Source: Cotesia glomerata (Eukaryota; Arthropoda; Insecta; Hymenoptera; Braconidae). From it: a stretch of DNA of 64,000 nucleotides. Within the stretch, counting starts at the first letter, position 1, and each line of letters opens with the position of its first letter. The DNA lies in NCBI RefSeq assembly GCF_020080835.1, contig NC_058164.1, forward strand, positions 2,666,001-2,730,000, written 5' to 3'. Both the position numbers and the translations under genes were made by a program. This document shows, in pieces, positions 12,609-26,500 of the stretch. The notes beneath the pieces were generated by a model. The model made no database searches. It was not told where the DNA came from and saw only the letters and a program-made list of their open reading frames with translations.

Positions 12609-12725
12609 TAATTATTTGAAGTCTTATTATAAGAAACCTAATTTTTAAATACTGAATCACATTGATTCATTTCTATTAGGAATGTTATGATCTTTGATAT
12701 TTATTAGGCCGCGGGTAAAAGCTAG

Positions 12726-14590
12726 TTATAGGTATAAATTAACAAGGAAAAAATAAAAATATAATTTATAAAATTAATTTTTAGTATTTCATTTTCAAAA
12801 TACGAATGAGACTTAATATTTTTTTCAGATATGCTTGTGTACTGTAACGTTATCATCATAAAAAATATATTAAAACGCTTGTAGGCTGCCCTAATTGCTA
12901 TGTTCGTCATCATTTGTTATCATTATCATTTATCAATCTAACGATTTAATAATCTGGTTATAAAAATATTCTACGCAGAATAAAAGAAACACCAATAGTA
13001 ACGTATTCTAATGAATCATGGTAAATTTTTACGCTTATAACTTTGTAACAATAAATTGTTAAAAAATAAATAAGAAAATTTCATATTTTTGCAAGATATT
13101 GACATCAAATTTCTGTGGAAGATTCATCATTTTACTGACAAAAAATTAATTTTCTCACGTTATGAGTTCGACAGTATTGTGCATAATTTAATTTAATCAT
13201 TTGTAATGAAAGAAATCTAAAAATACATCTTATCGAAAATTTATGCTTGAGCTGTAGAAAGCACAGTCTCAAAATTTTTGACGTTGATTATTTATTAAAC
13301 GAGCTATCGGTTATATTTAAAAAACTCTTCGTACTTTATCGAGAAATTCGAAATTAAACTGTTATATTGACGAGAACGGGCTATGCTGCGTTTATTGAGC
13401 TCGATGCTTTTTGCCGGCCTCATAGTTTTCCTCATTATCTCGACACAGTGAACAAGTATGCTGTTAGGTATTGTTATTGGTCCGAATTCCAGTAGAATTT
13501 AATTGGAGAAGATTGAACCGCTGCTTCAATAGATGTAAGCACATGTGTGTGAATCTGTACGCAGATATGTTTGTTTAGATGTTTGAGTGGGTGAATTGTT
13601 GCGAGCATGTAAAAGTACAAAAACTCCAGGCCATTTATTTATAGCTGCACTCTACTTTTTCATTAAATTTTTTTACTTTGCATTCAGTCATTCGGTTATG
13701 TTATATGTATCTCATGAATTACGCTATAAAATTTCTAGTGAAATTTCTAGTGAATAAAATAAATTTGAAACATTTAGGTTAATTTATTCTATGCCATTGC
13801 TTGTACGTAAAGTTGTTTTATACTTATTGATTGAGAGCATCAATATAAAATTTGTGTTGACCTTTTTTTTTAACAGACAATTTATGCTTTTCTCAGAAAA
13901 AAAATCGATACCAAACTCGGAGAAACGTTTGTCAATTGTTAAATTTCTGTATCAAATTGGAATTTGAAACCCGGATGGACATCAATTTTATTGTATTTAG
14001 ATTTTTGTACATTCTATTTAGCATCTTTTGCATCTATGACCTCGATACTAACTACCTTATTCTCTTTTTTTCTTTTGGCTTGGCCATTCACTCTCGGTCC
14101 GTTTCATTTCCGTTTTTTTTTTTTTTTATCGGACATTGGCATTTATTGTGATCCCAATAAAGTTGCATATGTCGAACGAATATCCTGGAGAAACACACAA
14201 TTGCATTAAATTACGTGGTCAGTGAGCTCGTAAATAAGGAAAAAAAGTAGAATAAGAATAATGAGATTAATATTTTATTAAAAAGTAATACAAAGGTAAC
14301 ATATTTCTAGATAATTAATAGTTTGATGCATGGAAAATTGTCTAGATGATATTAAAAATTATTTGAGTATGAAAATGACAAGAAAAACTTAATCATAGGT
14401 TATTGCATCCTTAATTAAAGAAAATGATTCGATATGATTGAAAATAAATTATTTGTTAATTATTTAATCCCTCCAAAACATGTAAATCATTTCGAATCAT
14501 ACCTCATAGGCATTAAACAAGTAAAATCACTTTGTTTAAATTCATGCAAGGTCGCATAGTTTATATTACATACATTGATATTTATAAATT
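12726..14590. other. 3' flank of the giant gene, no second gene seen
   Basis: AT-rich. Overlapping short frames at 13936-14209 are Phe-rich products of T runs and have no recognisable feature. The giant gene's 3' UTR probably occupies the right part of this stretch. Confidence 0.45.
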
Positions 14591-17500
14591 TTATTCAAAA
14601 TGAGATCTACGTCTACATCTACGTCTAAGAATTAAAAAAATTATATAGAATGTGCAAGCAACAGCTAATAAAACAGGTAGAGATAAAGATGCGTAGAAAA
14701 TTAACATAGTAGTGTCTGAAGTCTTTTCAGTTGAATCCGAGTTCTTGGATTCAGTGGTGGGTTTGGCTGATGATGAAGAAAATTCTTTAGAATTTGTTGT
14801 TCCAGCAATTGGAACTATTGGATGATCAGGTTGGTCAGTAGACTCAGTTGAAGTCGATTTTAGGCTCAAATCAGAAAATATATCAATGATCGAAGCCGGA
14901 GATAAATAACCGCTAACCACTTGATTCGTTGAATTCTCGTTTTTAGGTAAATGGACAAAAGGTATCGATGAGACTTGACTTGCATTAAAAAGAGGAGAGT
15001 TCTTGTGGATGACTTGATTCAGAAAATCTGACGAAGAAGTATTATCTGCGTCTGCAATTTTCTCTTCAATAATGATCGAAGCATTGGACACGTTCGAAGA
15101 GTTCTTGACAGGTGTTGATGTCAATATTTCGGTAGAGTTTTGAAAGGGAAAACCAAATCCAAAGATGTTTAATGGCAATTCACGGGGATCTCCCAATAGT
15201 GAAATGTTATAAAGCTTCCATAGACCTTCGGGATCACTAGAAGAATCGTATAACTGATCAAAAGTACCGTTTTTCAATAAGTTCTTTAGATCTTCTGCAT
15301 TTGTAACATTGATTTTCTTTTCACTCATTATTGTTTCGTTTTTATTAACAACAGAAATGTTATCTTGATTCAATGTTGGTGAATTTATATTATGTGGCAT
15401 AGATTTTTGAATCTTAAGAGAGTTCAGTAGAGACAGGTTGTCTGTATTTAAAGATTGATTGTTTGATGCAACTATATCAAAATCATTCATTCTTTCAGAT
15501 GTTTCATTTTTCAGCAAAGTTGGTGTAAGAGTTGCTAAATCTTTTGGCAGATCAGAAAAACCAGTTTCCGATAATTTTTTTGGATCTTCTGCATTTGTAA
15601 CATTTACTTTCTTTTTACTCTTTGCTGTTCCAATTTTATTAACAGTAGAAATGTTTTCTTGATTCGATGTATGTGAATTTATATTTTGTGGTTTAGATTT
15701 TTCAATTTCATTCGACTGTACCGGAAATAAAATGTCTTTATTCAATGATTGATTGTTTGATGTAACGTTATCAGAGTCATTTACTCTCCTAATGGTTTCA
15801 TCTTTTGACAATAGTGTTGTGAAAGTGGCTATATCGTTTGGCTGATCAGGAGTACCGTTTTTCAATAGGTTCTTTGGATCTTCTGTATTTGCAACATTTA
15901 CTTTTTCTCCACTCGTCACTAGTACATTTTCATTAGCAGTCAGGTTGTTTTTGTGATTCAATAATGGTAAATTTACATTTGACAGCATCGATTTATCAAT
16001 CCTAACAGAGTTCGGTGGAGGAGAAATATTTTTATTTAAGGATTGATTGCTTAAAGTAACGTTATCAGAGCCATTCACTCTTCCAGTGGTTTCATCTTTC
16101 GGTAATTGTGGTGTATAAGTTGCTAAATCGTTTGGCTGATCAGGATTACCGTTTTTTAATAAGTTCTTTGGATCTTCTGTATTTGCAACATTTACTTTTT
16201 TTCCACTTGTCACTGGTACGTTTTCATTAGTAGTAAGGATGTTTACTTGATTTGATGTAGGTGAATTTAGTTTTTGTGGCATTGATTTTTCAATTTCATT
16301 AGAGTGTAGTAGAGATGGGATATTCATATTCAAGAATTGATTGTTTGATGTACAGTTATCAGAATCATTTACTCTCCCAATGGTTTTATCTTTTTGCAAT
16401 GGTGGTGTAGAAGCTGCTACATTGTTTGGCTGATCAAGAGTACCGGTTTTCAATAAGTTCATTGGATCTTCAGTATTTGCAACAATGACTTTTTTTCCAC
16501 TCGTCTCTGTTATATTTTTATGAGCAGTCGAATTGTTTTCTTGACTTAATAATGTTGAATTTACATTTGATGGCATCGATTTATTAATTTTAACAGAATT
16601 CAGTGAAGAAAATACATTTTTATTGAAGGGTTGATTGTTAGATGTATCGTTATCAGAATTATTCAATCTTTCAGTAGTGTTTTTTGTCGGCAGTGGTGAA
16701 GTAGAAGTCACTGAATGATTTGGCTGATCAGTATTGAATGTAGATAAGTTCTTTGGATCTTCTGTATTTATAGCATTTACTTTCTGCCCACTCGTTACTG
16801 TTATGTTTCTACTAACAGAAGTGTTGTTTTCTTGATTCGATGATGGTAAACTTACATTCAGTGGCATCGATATATCAATATGATCAGAGTGTAGCAAAGG
16901 TGAAGTATTCTGATGCAAGGATTTATTGTTTAAAGTAACGTTATTAGAATCATTTACTCTTCCAATAGCTCCATCCTTTGGCACAAGTGGTGTTGAAGTC
17001 GCTACATCATTTGGCTGATCAGGATTACCGTTTTTCAATAAGTTCTTTGGATCTTCTGTATTTGCAACGTTTACTTTTTTTCCACTCGTCACTGGTACGT
17101 TTTCACTAATAGTAAGGATGGTTACTTGATTCGATGTAGTTGAATTTCCTTTTTGTGGCATTGATTTTTCAATTTCATTAGAGTGTAGTAGAGATGGGAT
17201 ATCCGTATTCAAGGATTGATGGTTTGATGTAACGTTATCAGAATCATTTACTCTTCCAATGGTTCCATCTTTTGGCAATGGTGGTGTAGAAGTCGCTATA
17301 TCGTTTGACTGATCAGTAGTGTCGTTTTTCAAGAAGTTCTTTGAATCTTCTGTCATCGCATCATTTACTTCTTTTCTACTTGTCACTGTTACATTTTTCT
17401 GAGCAGTCGGATTGTTTCCCTGACTCAATGATGGTAAATTTACAATTGGTAACATCGATTTATTAATCTTAACAGAGTTCAGTGGCGAAAAGATATTTTT

Positions 17501-20500
17501 ATTTAAGAATTGATTGTTTGATGTAACGTTATCAGAGTCTTTCAAACTTCCAGGGGTTACATCTTTCGGCAATAGTGGTGTAGAAGTTGCTAATTCGTTA
17601 GTTTGATGAGGAGTACCGTTTTTTAAAAAGTTATTTGGATCTTCTGTATTTGCAACATTTACGTTTTTTCCACTCGTCACTGGTACGTTTTCATTAGCAG
17701 TTGGGTTGTTTTTCTGATTTGATGATTGTAAATTTACATTTGGTGGCATCGATTTATCAATCTGAACAAAGTTCAATGGAGAAGAGATGTTTTCATTCAA
17801 GGACTGATTGTTTGATGTAACGTTATCAGAATCATTCAATCTTGCATTAGTGTCTTTTGTCGGCAGTGGTGGAGTAGAAATCGCTAAATGGTTTGGCTGA
17901 TCAGAAGAACTGAGTGTGGATAAGTTGTTTGGACCTCCTGTATTTGTAGCATTCACTTTTTTCCCACTCGTTGCTGTTATGTTTTTACCAACAGAAGGAT
18001 TGTTTCCTTGATTCCATGATGGTAAACTTACATTCGAGGATTGATTGTTTGATGTAACGTTATCGGAATCATTTATTCTCTCAATGGTTTCATCTTTCAG
18101 CAATAGTGGTGTAGAAGTCGCTACATCGTTTGGCTGATCATGAGTACCGTTTTTCAATAAGTTCATTGAATTTTCGGTATTTGTAACATTTATTATCTTT
18201 TTACTTTTTCCTGTTCCGTTTTCATTAACAGTAGGAATGTTTTCTTGATTCGATGGTGGTAAATTTACATTTGGTGGCATCGAGTTTTCACTTCCATTAG
18301 AGTGTAGCAGAGGTGAAATATTCGGATTTAAGGATTGATTGTTTGAAATTACGTTATCAGAATCATTTACTCTTTCAAAAGTTCCATTTGTTGGCATTGA
18401 GGGTGTAGAGATCGTTATACCGATTGGCTGATCAGGAGTATCGTTTTTCAAGAACTTCTCCGGATCTTCACTATTTGCAACATTTATTTTTTGTTCACTC
18501 ATCATTGGTCCATTTTCATTAGCCGTCGGGTTGTTTTCCTGATTTGAAAATGGTAAATTTACATTTGATGGCATCGATTTAATAATCTTAACGAAGTTCG
18601 ATGGAGACGAGATGTTTTTATTCAAAGATTGATTGTTTGATGTAACGTTATCAGAATCATTTAATCTTTCATTAGTGTCTTTTGTCGGCAGTGGTGGAGT
18701 AGAAATCGCTGAATGGTTTGTCTGATCAGAAGTACTGAGTATGGATAAGTTCTTTAGATCTTCTGTATTTGTAGCATTCACTTTCTTCCCACTCGTTACT
18801 GTTATGTTTCTACCAACAGAAAGATTGTTTTCTTGATTCGATGATCGTGAATTTACATTTAGTGGCATCGATTTTTCAATATTATATGAGTATAGCGGAG
18901 ATGACATATCCGTATTTAAGGGTTGATTGTTTAATCTAACGTTATCAGAATCGTTTACTCTCCTAGTGGTTTCATCTTTCGGCAATGGTAATGCAAAAGT
19001 CGCTAAATCGTTTGACTGATCAAGAGAACCATTATTCAATAAGTTCTTTGGATCTTCTGCATCTGTAACATTTACTATCTTTTTACTTTTTCCTGTATCG
19101 TTTTTATCAACAGTAGATATGTTTTCTTGATTCAATGGTCGTAAATTTACATTTGGTGTCATCGATTTTTCACTTCCACTAAAGTGTAGAGGTGAAAAGT
19201 TCGGATTCAAGGATTGATTGTTTGAAGTAATGTTATCAGAATTATTTACTCTTCCAAAAGTTCCATCTTTTGGCAATGAGGGTGTAAATATCGTTATACC
19301 GATTGGCTGATCAGAAGTATCGTTTTTAAAGAACTTTTCTGGATCTTCACTATTTGCAACATTTATTTTTTGTTCACTCATCATTGGTACATTTTCATTA
19401 GCCGTCGGGTTGTTTTCCTGATTTGAAAATGGTAAATTTACATTTGGTGGCATCGATTTAATAATCTTAACGAAGTTCGATGGAGAAGAGATGTTTTTAT
19501 TCGAGGATTGATTGTTTGATGTAACGTTATCAGAATCATTTAATCTTCCACTAGTGTCTTTTGTCGGCAGTGGTGGAGTAGAAATCGCTGAATGGTTTGG
19601 CTGATCAGAAGTACTGAGTATGGATAAGTTCTTTGGATCTTCTGTATTTGTAGCATTTACTTTCTTCCCACTCGTTACTGTTATGTTTCTACCAACAGAA
19701 GGATTGTTTTCTTGATTCGATGATCGTGAATTTACATTTAGTGGCATCGATTTTTTAATATTATATGAGTATAGCGGAGATGACATATCCGTATTTAAGG
19801 GTTGATTGTTTAATCTAACGTTATCAGAATCGTTTACTCTTCTAGTGGTTTCATCTTTCGGCAATGGTAATGCAAAAGTCGCTAAATTGTTTGACTGATC
19901 AAGAGAACCATTATTCAATAAGTTCTTTGGATCTTCTGCATCTGTAACATTTACTATCTTTTTACGTTTTCCTGTATCGTTTTTATCAACAGTAGAGATG
20001 TTTTCTTGATTCAATGGTGGTAAATTTACATTTGGTGTCATCGATTTTTCACTTCCACTAAAGTGTAGAGGTGAAAAGTCCGGATTCATGGATTGATTGT
20101 TTGAAGTAACGTTATTAGAATCATTTACTCTTCCAAAAGTTCCATCTTTTGGCAATGAGGGTGTAGAGGTCGGTTTATCGATTGACTGACGAGGAGCATC
20201 GTTTTTCAATAAGTTCTTTGGATCTTCAGTATTTGCAACATTAACTTTTTCTCTACTTGCCACTGTTACATTTTCATTAGCAGTCGGGTTGTTTTCTTGA
20301 TTTGATGATGGTAAATTTACATTTGGTGGCATCGATTCATTAATCTTAACAGAGTTAAGTGGAAAAGAAATATTTTCATTCAAGCGTTGATAGTTTGATG
20401 TAACGTTATCAGAATCATTTACTCTTTCAATGGTTCCATCTTTTGGTAACGGTGGTGTAGAAGTTGCTAAATCATTTGATTGATCAAGAGTACCGTTTTT

Positions 20501-23500
20501 CAATGAGTTATTTGGATCTTCTGTACTTGTAGCGTTTACTTTCTTCCCATTCGTTACTGTTATGTTTCTACCAACAGAAGGATTGTTTTCTTGATCCCAT
20601 GATCGTGAATTTACATTCAGTGGCATCGATTTTTCAATATTATTTGAGTGTAGTGGAGATGACATTTCCGTATTTAAGGATTGATTGTTTGATCTAACGT
20701 TATCAGAATCTTTTACTCTTCTAGTGGTTTCATCTTTCGGCAATGGCGATGCAAAAGTCGCTAAATCATTTGACTGATCAAAAGAACCATTATTCAATAA
20801 GTTCCTTGGATCTTCTGTATCTGTAACATTTACTATTTTTTTACTTTTTCCTGTACCGTTCCTATCAGCAGTAGAGATATTTTCTTGATTTGATGTATGT
20901 GAATTTATATTTGGTGTCATCGATTTTTCACTTCCATTAAAGTGCAGAGGAAAAATCTCCGGATTCGAGGATTGATTGTTTGAAGTAACGTTATCAGAAT
21001 CATTTACTCTTTCAAAAGTTCCATCTTTTGGCAATAAGGGTGTGGAGGTCGTTATATCGATTGACTGATTAGGAGTATTGTTTTCCAAGTTCTTTGGATC
21101 TTCAGTATTTGCAACATTTACTTTTTCTTCACTCGCCACTGTTACATTTTCATTAGCATTCGAATTGTTTTCTTGATACGATGATGGTAAATTTACATTT
21201 GGTGGTATCGATTTATCAATCTTTACAGAGTTCAGTGGAAAAGAAATATTTTCAATCAAGAATTGCTTGTTTGATGTAACGTTATCAGAATCATTTATTC
21301 TTTCAATGGTTTCATCTTTTGGCAATGGTGGTGTAGAAGTCGCTGTATCGGTTGACTGATCATCAGTACCGTTTTTCAATAATTTCTTTTTAACTTCTGC
21401 ATCTGTAATATTTACTTTCTGTCCACTCGTTACTGCTATGTTTTTACTAACATAAGTTTTGTCTTCTTCATTCGATGATGGTAGATTTACATTCAGTAGC
21501 ATAGATTTTTTGATTTCATTAAAGTGTAACGGCGCTGGGCTATCCGTATTAACGGATTGATTGTTTGATGCAACACTATCAGAATTATTTATCCTCCGAG
21601 TAGTTTCATTTATCGGCAGTGGTGGTCTAGAAGTTGCTAAATCGTTTGATTGCTGAAGAGTACCGTTTTTCAATAAGGTCTTTGGATCTGTATTTATAGC
21701 GTTTATATTCTGCTTACTCGTTACTGTTATGTTTTTACTAACAAAAGTGTTGTTTTCTTGAATCGATAATGGTGAACTTACATTCAGTGGCATTGATTTT
21801 TCAAGATTATTTGAGTGTAGCGGAAATAGAATATCCGTATTTAATGATTGATTATTTGATGTAACGTTATGAGAATCATCTACTTTCCCAATGTTTTTAT
21901 CTTTTGGCAATGGTGGTGTAGAGGTAGCTCTATCGATTGGCTGATCAGGAGTACCGTTTTTCAATGTGTTCTTTAGATCGTCAGTAATTGCAACATTTAC
22001 TTTTTCTCCATTCGTCACTATTACATTTTCCTTAGCAGTCGGGTTTTTTGGAATCGATGATGGTAAATTTATATTTGGTGGCATCGATTTATCAATCTTA
22101 ACAGAGTTCATTGGAAAAGAAATATTTTTGTTTGAACATTGATTATTTAATGTAACGTTATCACAAGCATTTACTCTTTCAATGGTTTCATCTTTTGGCA
22201 ACGGTGGTGTAGAAAATGCTAAATCGTTTGACTGATTGGGAGTACTGTTTTTCAATAAGATCTCTAGATTTTCTGTACTTGTAGCATTCACTTTCTTCCC
22301 ACTCATTACTGTTATGTTTTTACCAACAGAAGGTTTGTTTTCTTGATTCGATGATCGTGAATTTACATTCAGTGGCATCGATTTTTCAATATTATTTGAT
22401 TGTAGCGGAGATGAAATATCCGTCTTTAAGGATTGATTGTTTAATGTAACGTTATTAAAATTATTGACTCTCCCAATGGTTTTATCTTTCGGCACTGGTG
22501 ATGCAAAAGTCGCTAAATCATTTGACTGATCAGGAGAACCGTTATTCAATAAGTTTTTTGGATTTTCTGCATTCGTAACATTTACTTTCTTCTCACTCAT
22601 CACTGTTCCGTTTTTATTAACAGTAGAAATGTTTTCGTGATTCGATGTATGTGAATTCATATTTTGTGGTTTCGATTTTTCAATGCCATTCGAGTGTACC
22701 AGATATGGAATATCCGTATTCAGGGATTTATTGTTTGAAGTAACGTTATCAGAGTAAGTCACTCTATTAGTGGTTTGATTCTTCGGCAATAGTAGAGTAG
22801 AAGTTGCTAAATTGTTAGTTTGATCAGAAGTACCGTTTTTCAATAAGTTTTTTGGATCTTCTGTATTTGCAACATTTACTTTTCTTCCATTCCTCACTGT
22901 TATATTTTCATTAGCAGCAAGGATGTTGACGTGATTTAATGTAGGTGAATTTATTTTCTGTGGCAATTGATTTTCAATGCTATTAGAGTGTCGTAGGAAT
23001 GGGATATCCGTATTCAAGGATTGATTTTTTGATTTAACGTTATCAAAAACATTTACTCTCCCGATGGTTTTATCTCTCGGCAATAGTCGTGTAGAAGGTG
23101 CTAAATAGTTTGATCGATCGGGAGTACTGTTTTTCAATAAGTTCTTCAGATCTTCTGTATTTGTAACATTTACTTCCTTTCCAATCGTTACTGTTATGTT
23201 TTTACTAACAATTGCGTTTTTTTCTTGACTCGATGATGGCAAATTTACATAAGATGGCATCGATTTTTTAATCTTAACAGAGTTCAGTGGAGAAGAAACA
23301 TTTTTGATTAAGGATTGATTGTTCGATGTAACGTTATTTGAATCATTTAATCTTTCAGTAGTAACTTTTGTCGGCAATGGTTCTGTAGAACTTGCTAAAT
23401 CGTTTGATTGATCAGGAGTACTGAGTGTGGATAAGTTCTGTGGATCTTCTGGATTTGTAACATTTGATTTCTTTTCACTTGTTACTGTTATGTTTTTACC

Positions 23501-26500
23501 AACGGTAAGGTAGCTTTCTTGATTCAATGATGGTGAATTCACATTTGGTGGCATTGATTTTTTATTCTTAACAGATTTCGGTGGAGAAGAGACATTTTTA
23601 TTTAAGGATTGGTTATTTGATGTAACGTTATTTGAATCATTTAATCTTTCAGTAGCGACTTTACTTGGCAATGGTTCTGCAGAAGTTGCTAAATCGTTTG
23701 ATTGATCAGGAGTACTGAGTGTGGATAAGTTCTGTGGATTTTCCGGATTTGTAACATTTATTTTCTTTCCACTTGTTACTGTTATGTTTTTACCAACAGT
23801 ACGGTTGTTGTCTTGATTTAATGATGGTGAATTCACATTTGGTGGCATTGATTTTTTATTCTTAACAGATTTCGGTGGAGAAGAGACATTTTTATTTAAG
23901 GATTGATTATTTGATGTAACGTTATTTGAATCATTTAATCTTTCAGTAGCGACTTTTGTCGGCAGTGGTTGTGTAAAAGTTGCTAAATCGTTTGATTGAT
24001 CAGGAGTACTGAGTGTGGATAAGTTCTGTGGATCTTCCGGATTTGTAACATTTATTTTCTTTCTACTTGATACTGTTATGTTTTTACCGATAGTAAGATT
24101 GTTTTCTTGATTTAATGATGGTGAATTCACATTTGGTGGCATTGATTTTTTATTCTTAACAGATTTCGGTGGAGAAGAGACATTTTTATTTAAGGATTGA
24201 TTATTTGATGTAACGTTATTTGAATCATTTAATCTTTCAGTAGCGACTTTTGTCGGCAGTGGTTGTGTAAAAGTTGCTAAACCGTTTGATTGATCAGGAG
24301 TACTGAGTGTGGATAAGTTCTGTGGATCTTCCGGATTTGTAACATTTATTTTCTTTCTACTTGTTACTGTTATGTTTTTACCAACAGTAAGGTTGTTTTC
24401 TTGATTTAATGATGGTGAATTCACATTTGGTGGCATTGATTTTTTATTCTTAACAGATTTCGGTGGAGAAGAGACATTTTTATTTAAGGATTGATTATTT
24501 GATGTAACGTTATTTGAATCATTTAATCTTTCAGTAGCGACTTTTGTCGGCAGTGGTTGTGTAGAAGTTGCTAAATCGTTTGATTGATCAGGAGTACTGA
24601 GTGTGGATAAGTTCTGTGGATCTTCCGGATTTGTAACATTTATTTTCTTTCTACTTGTTACTTTTATGTTTTTACCAACAATAAGGTTGTTTTTTTGATT
24701 CAATGATGGTGAATTCACATTTGGCGGCATTGATTTTTTATTCTTAACAGAGTTCGGTGGAGAAGAGACATTTTTATTTAAGGATTGATTATTTGATGTA
24801 ACGTTATTTGAATCATTGAATCTTTCAGTAGCGACTTTTGTCGGCAGTGGTTGTGTAGAAGTTGCTAAACCGTTTGATTGATCAGGAGTACTGAGTGTGG
24901 ATAAGTTCTGTGGATCTTCCGGATTTGTAACATTTATTTTCTTTCCACTTGTTACTGTTATGTTTTTACCAACAGTAAGGTTGTTTTTTTGATTCAATGA
25001 TGGTGAATTCACATTTGGCGGCATTGATTTTTTATTCTTAACAGAGTTCGGTGGAGAAGAGACATTTTTATTTAAGGATTGATTATTTGATGTAACGTTA
25101 TTTGAATCATTTAATCTTTCAGTAGCGACTTTTGTCGGCAGTGGTTGTGTAGAAGTTGCTAAACCGTTTGATTGATCAGGAGTACTGAGTGTGGATAAGT
25201 ACTGTGGATCTTCCGGATTTGTAACATTTATTTTCTTTCTACTTGTTACTGTTATGTTTTTACCAACAGTAAGGTTGTTTATTTGATTTAATGATGGTGA
25301 ATTCACATTTGGTGGCATTGATTTTTCATTCTTAACAGATTTCGGTGGAGAAGAGACATTTTTATTTAAGGATTGATTATTTGATGTAACGTTATTTGAA
25401 TCATTTAATTTTTCAGTAGCGACTTTTGTCGGCAGTGGTTGTGTAGAAGTTGCTAAATCGTTTGATTGATCAGGAGTACTTAGTGTGGATAAGTACTGTG
25501 GATCTTCCGGATTTGTTACATTTATTTTCTTTCTACTTGTTACTGTTATGTTTTTACCCACAGTAAGGTTGTTTTTTTGATTCAATGATGGTGAATTCAC
25601 ATTTGGCGGCATTGATTTTTTATTCTTAACAGAGTTCGGTGGAGAAGAGACATTTTTATTTAAGGATTGATTATTTGATGTAACGTTATTTGAATCATTT
25701 AATCTTTCAGTAGCGACTTTTGTCGGCAGTGGTTGTGTGGAAGTTGCTAAATCGTTTGATTGATCAGGAGTACTCAGTGTGGATAAGTTCTGTGGATCTC
25801 CCGGATTTGTAACATTTATTTTCTTTCTACTTGTTACTGTTATGTTTTTACCAACAGTAAGGTTGTTTTCTTGATTTAATGATGGTGTATTCACATTTGG
25901 TGACATTGATTTTTTATTCTTAACAGAGTTCGGTGGAGAAGAGACATTCTTATTTAAGGATTGATTATTTGGTGTAACGTTATTTGAATCATTTAATCTT
26001 TCAGTAGTGACTTTTGTCGGCAATGGTTCTGTAGAAGTCACTAAATCGTTTGATTGATCAGGAGTACCGTTTTTCAATAAGTTTTTTTGATCTTCTGTTT
26101 TCGTAAGATTTACTATCTTTTTACTTTTTCCTGTTCCGTTTTTATTAACTTTAGGGATTTTTTCTTGATTTGATGATTTCGAATTTATATTTGTTGGCAT
26201 CGATTTATCAATATTAAAAGAGTTTAGTGGAGATGGGATGTTTTTGTCCAATGGTTTTTCTTTGATTTTATGTTCTACTGTCGTTTTCGGTATGGTTGTA
26301 TTAACTGTAATGATTGGCTGTAGTGAAGGTGCCTCCGTATAATCATTAATTGCATTTTTTATGTCTATCTCATATTCTAATCCATTAGGCTTTTCTGTTT
26401 GCGTTTTTTCAGGACTGAAAAAATTTAACTGTTTGGTTTTATTTTCTTTTACTGTCATATTTTTTTTGTCAAGTGTCGTTACGCTACTCAAACTTGATTT

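Larger units (their letters stand above)
11182..12725 (+). mobile_element. Helitron, copy 3, carrying nested insertions
   Basis: Starts TCCCTACTAATATTGTAAAT after A (11181) and ends GGCCGCGGGTAAAAGCTAG before T (12726). The 5' part with 'TTTGTTACGCTTTCACGCC' is typical of lepidopteran-type Helitrons. Inside lie a TIR element (11304-12030), an A run (12188-12226) and a tRNA-like SINE (about 12500-12608, minus). No Rep/helicase frame was seen, so it is non-autonomous. Confidence 0.78.
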
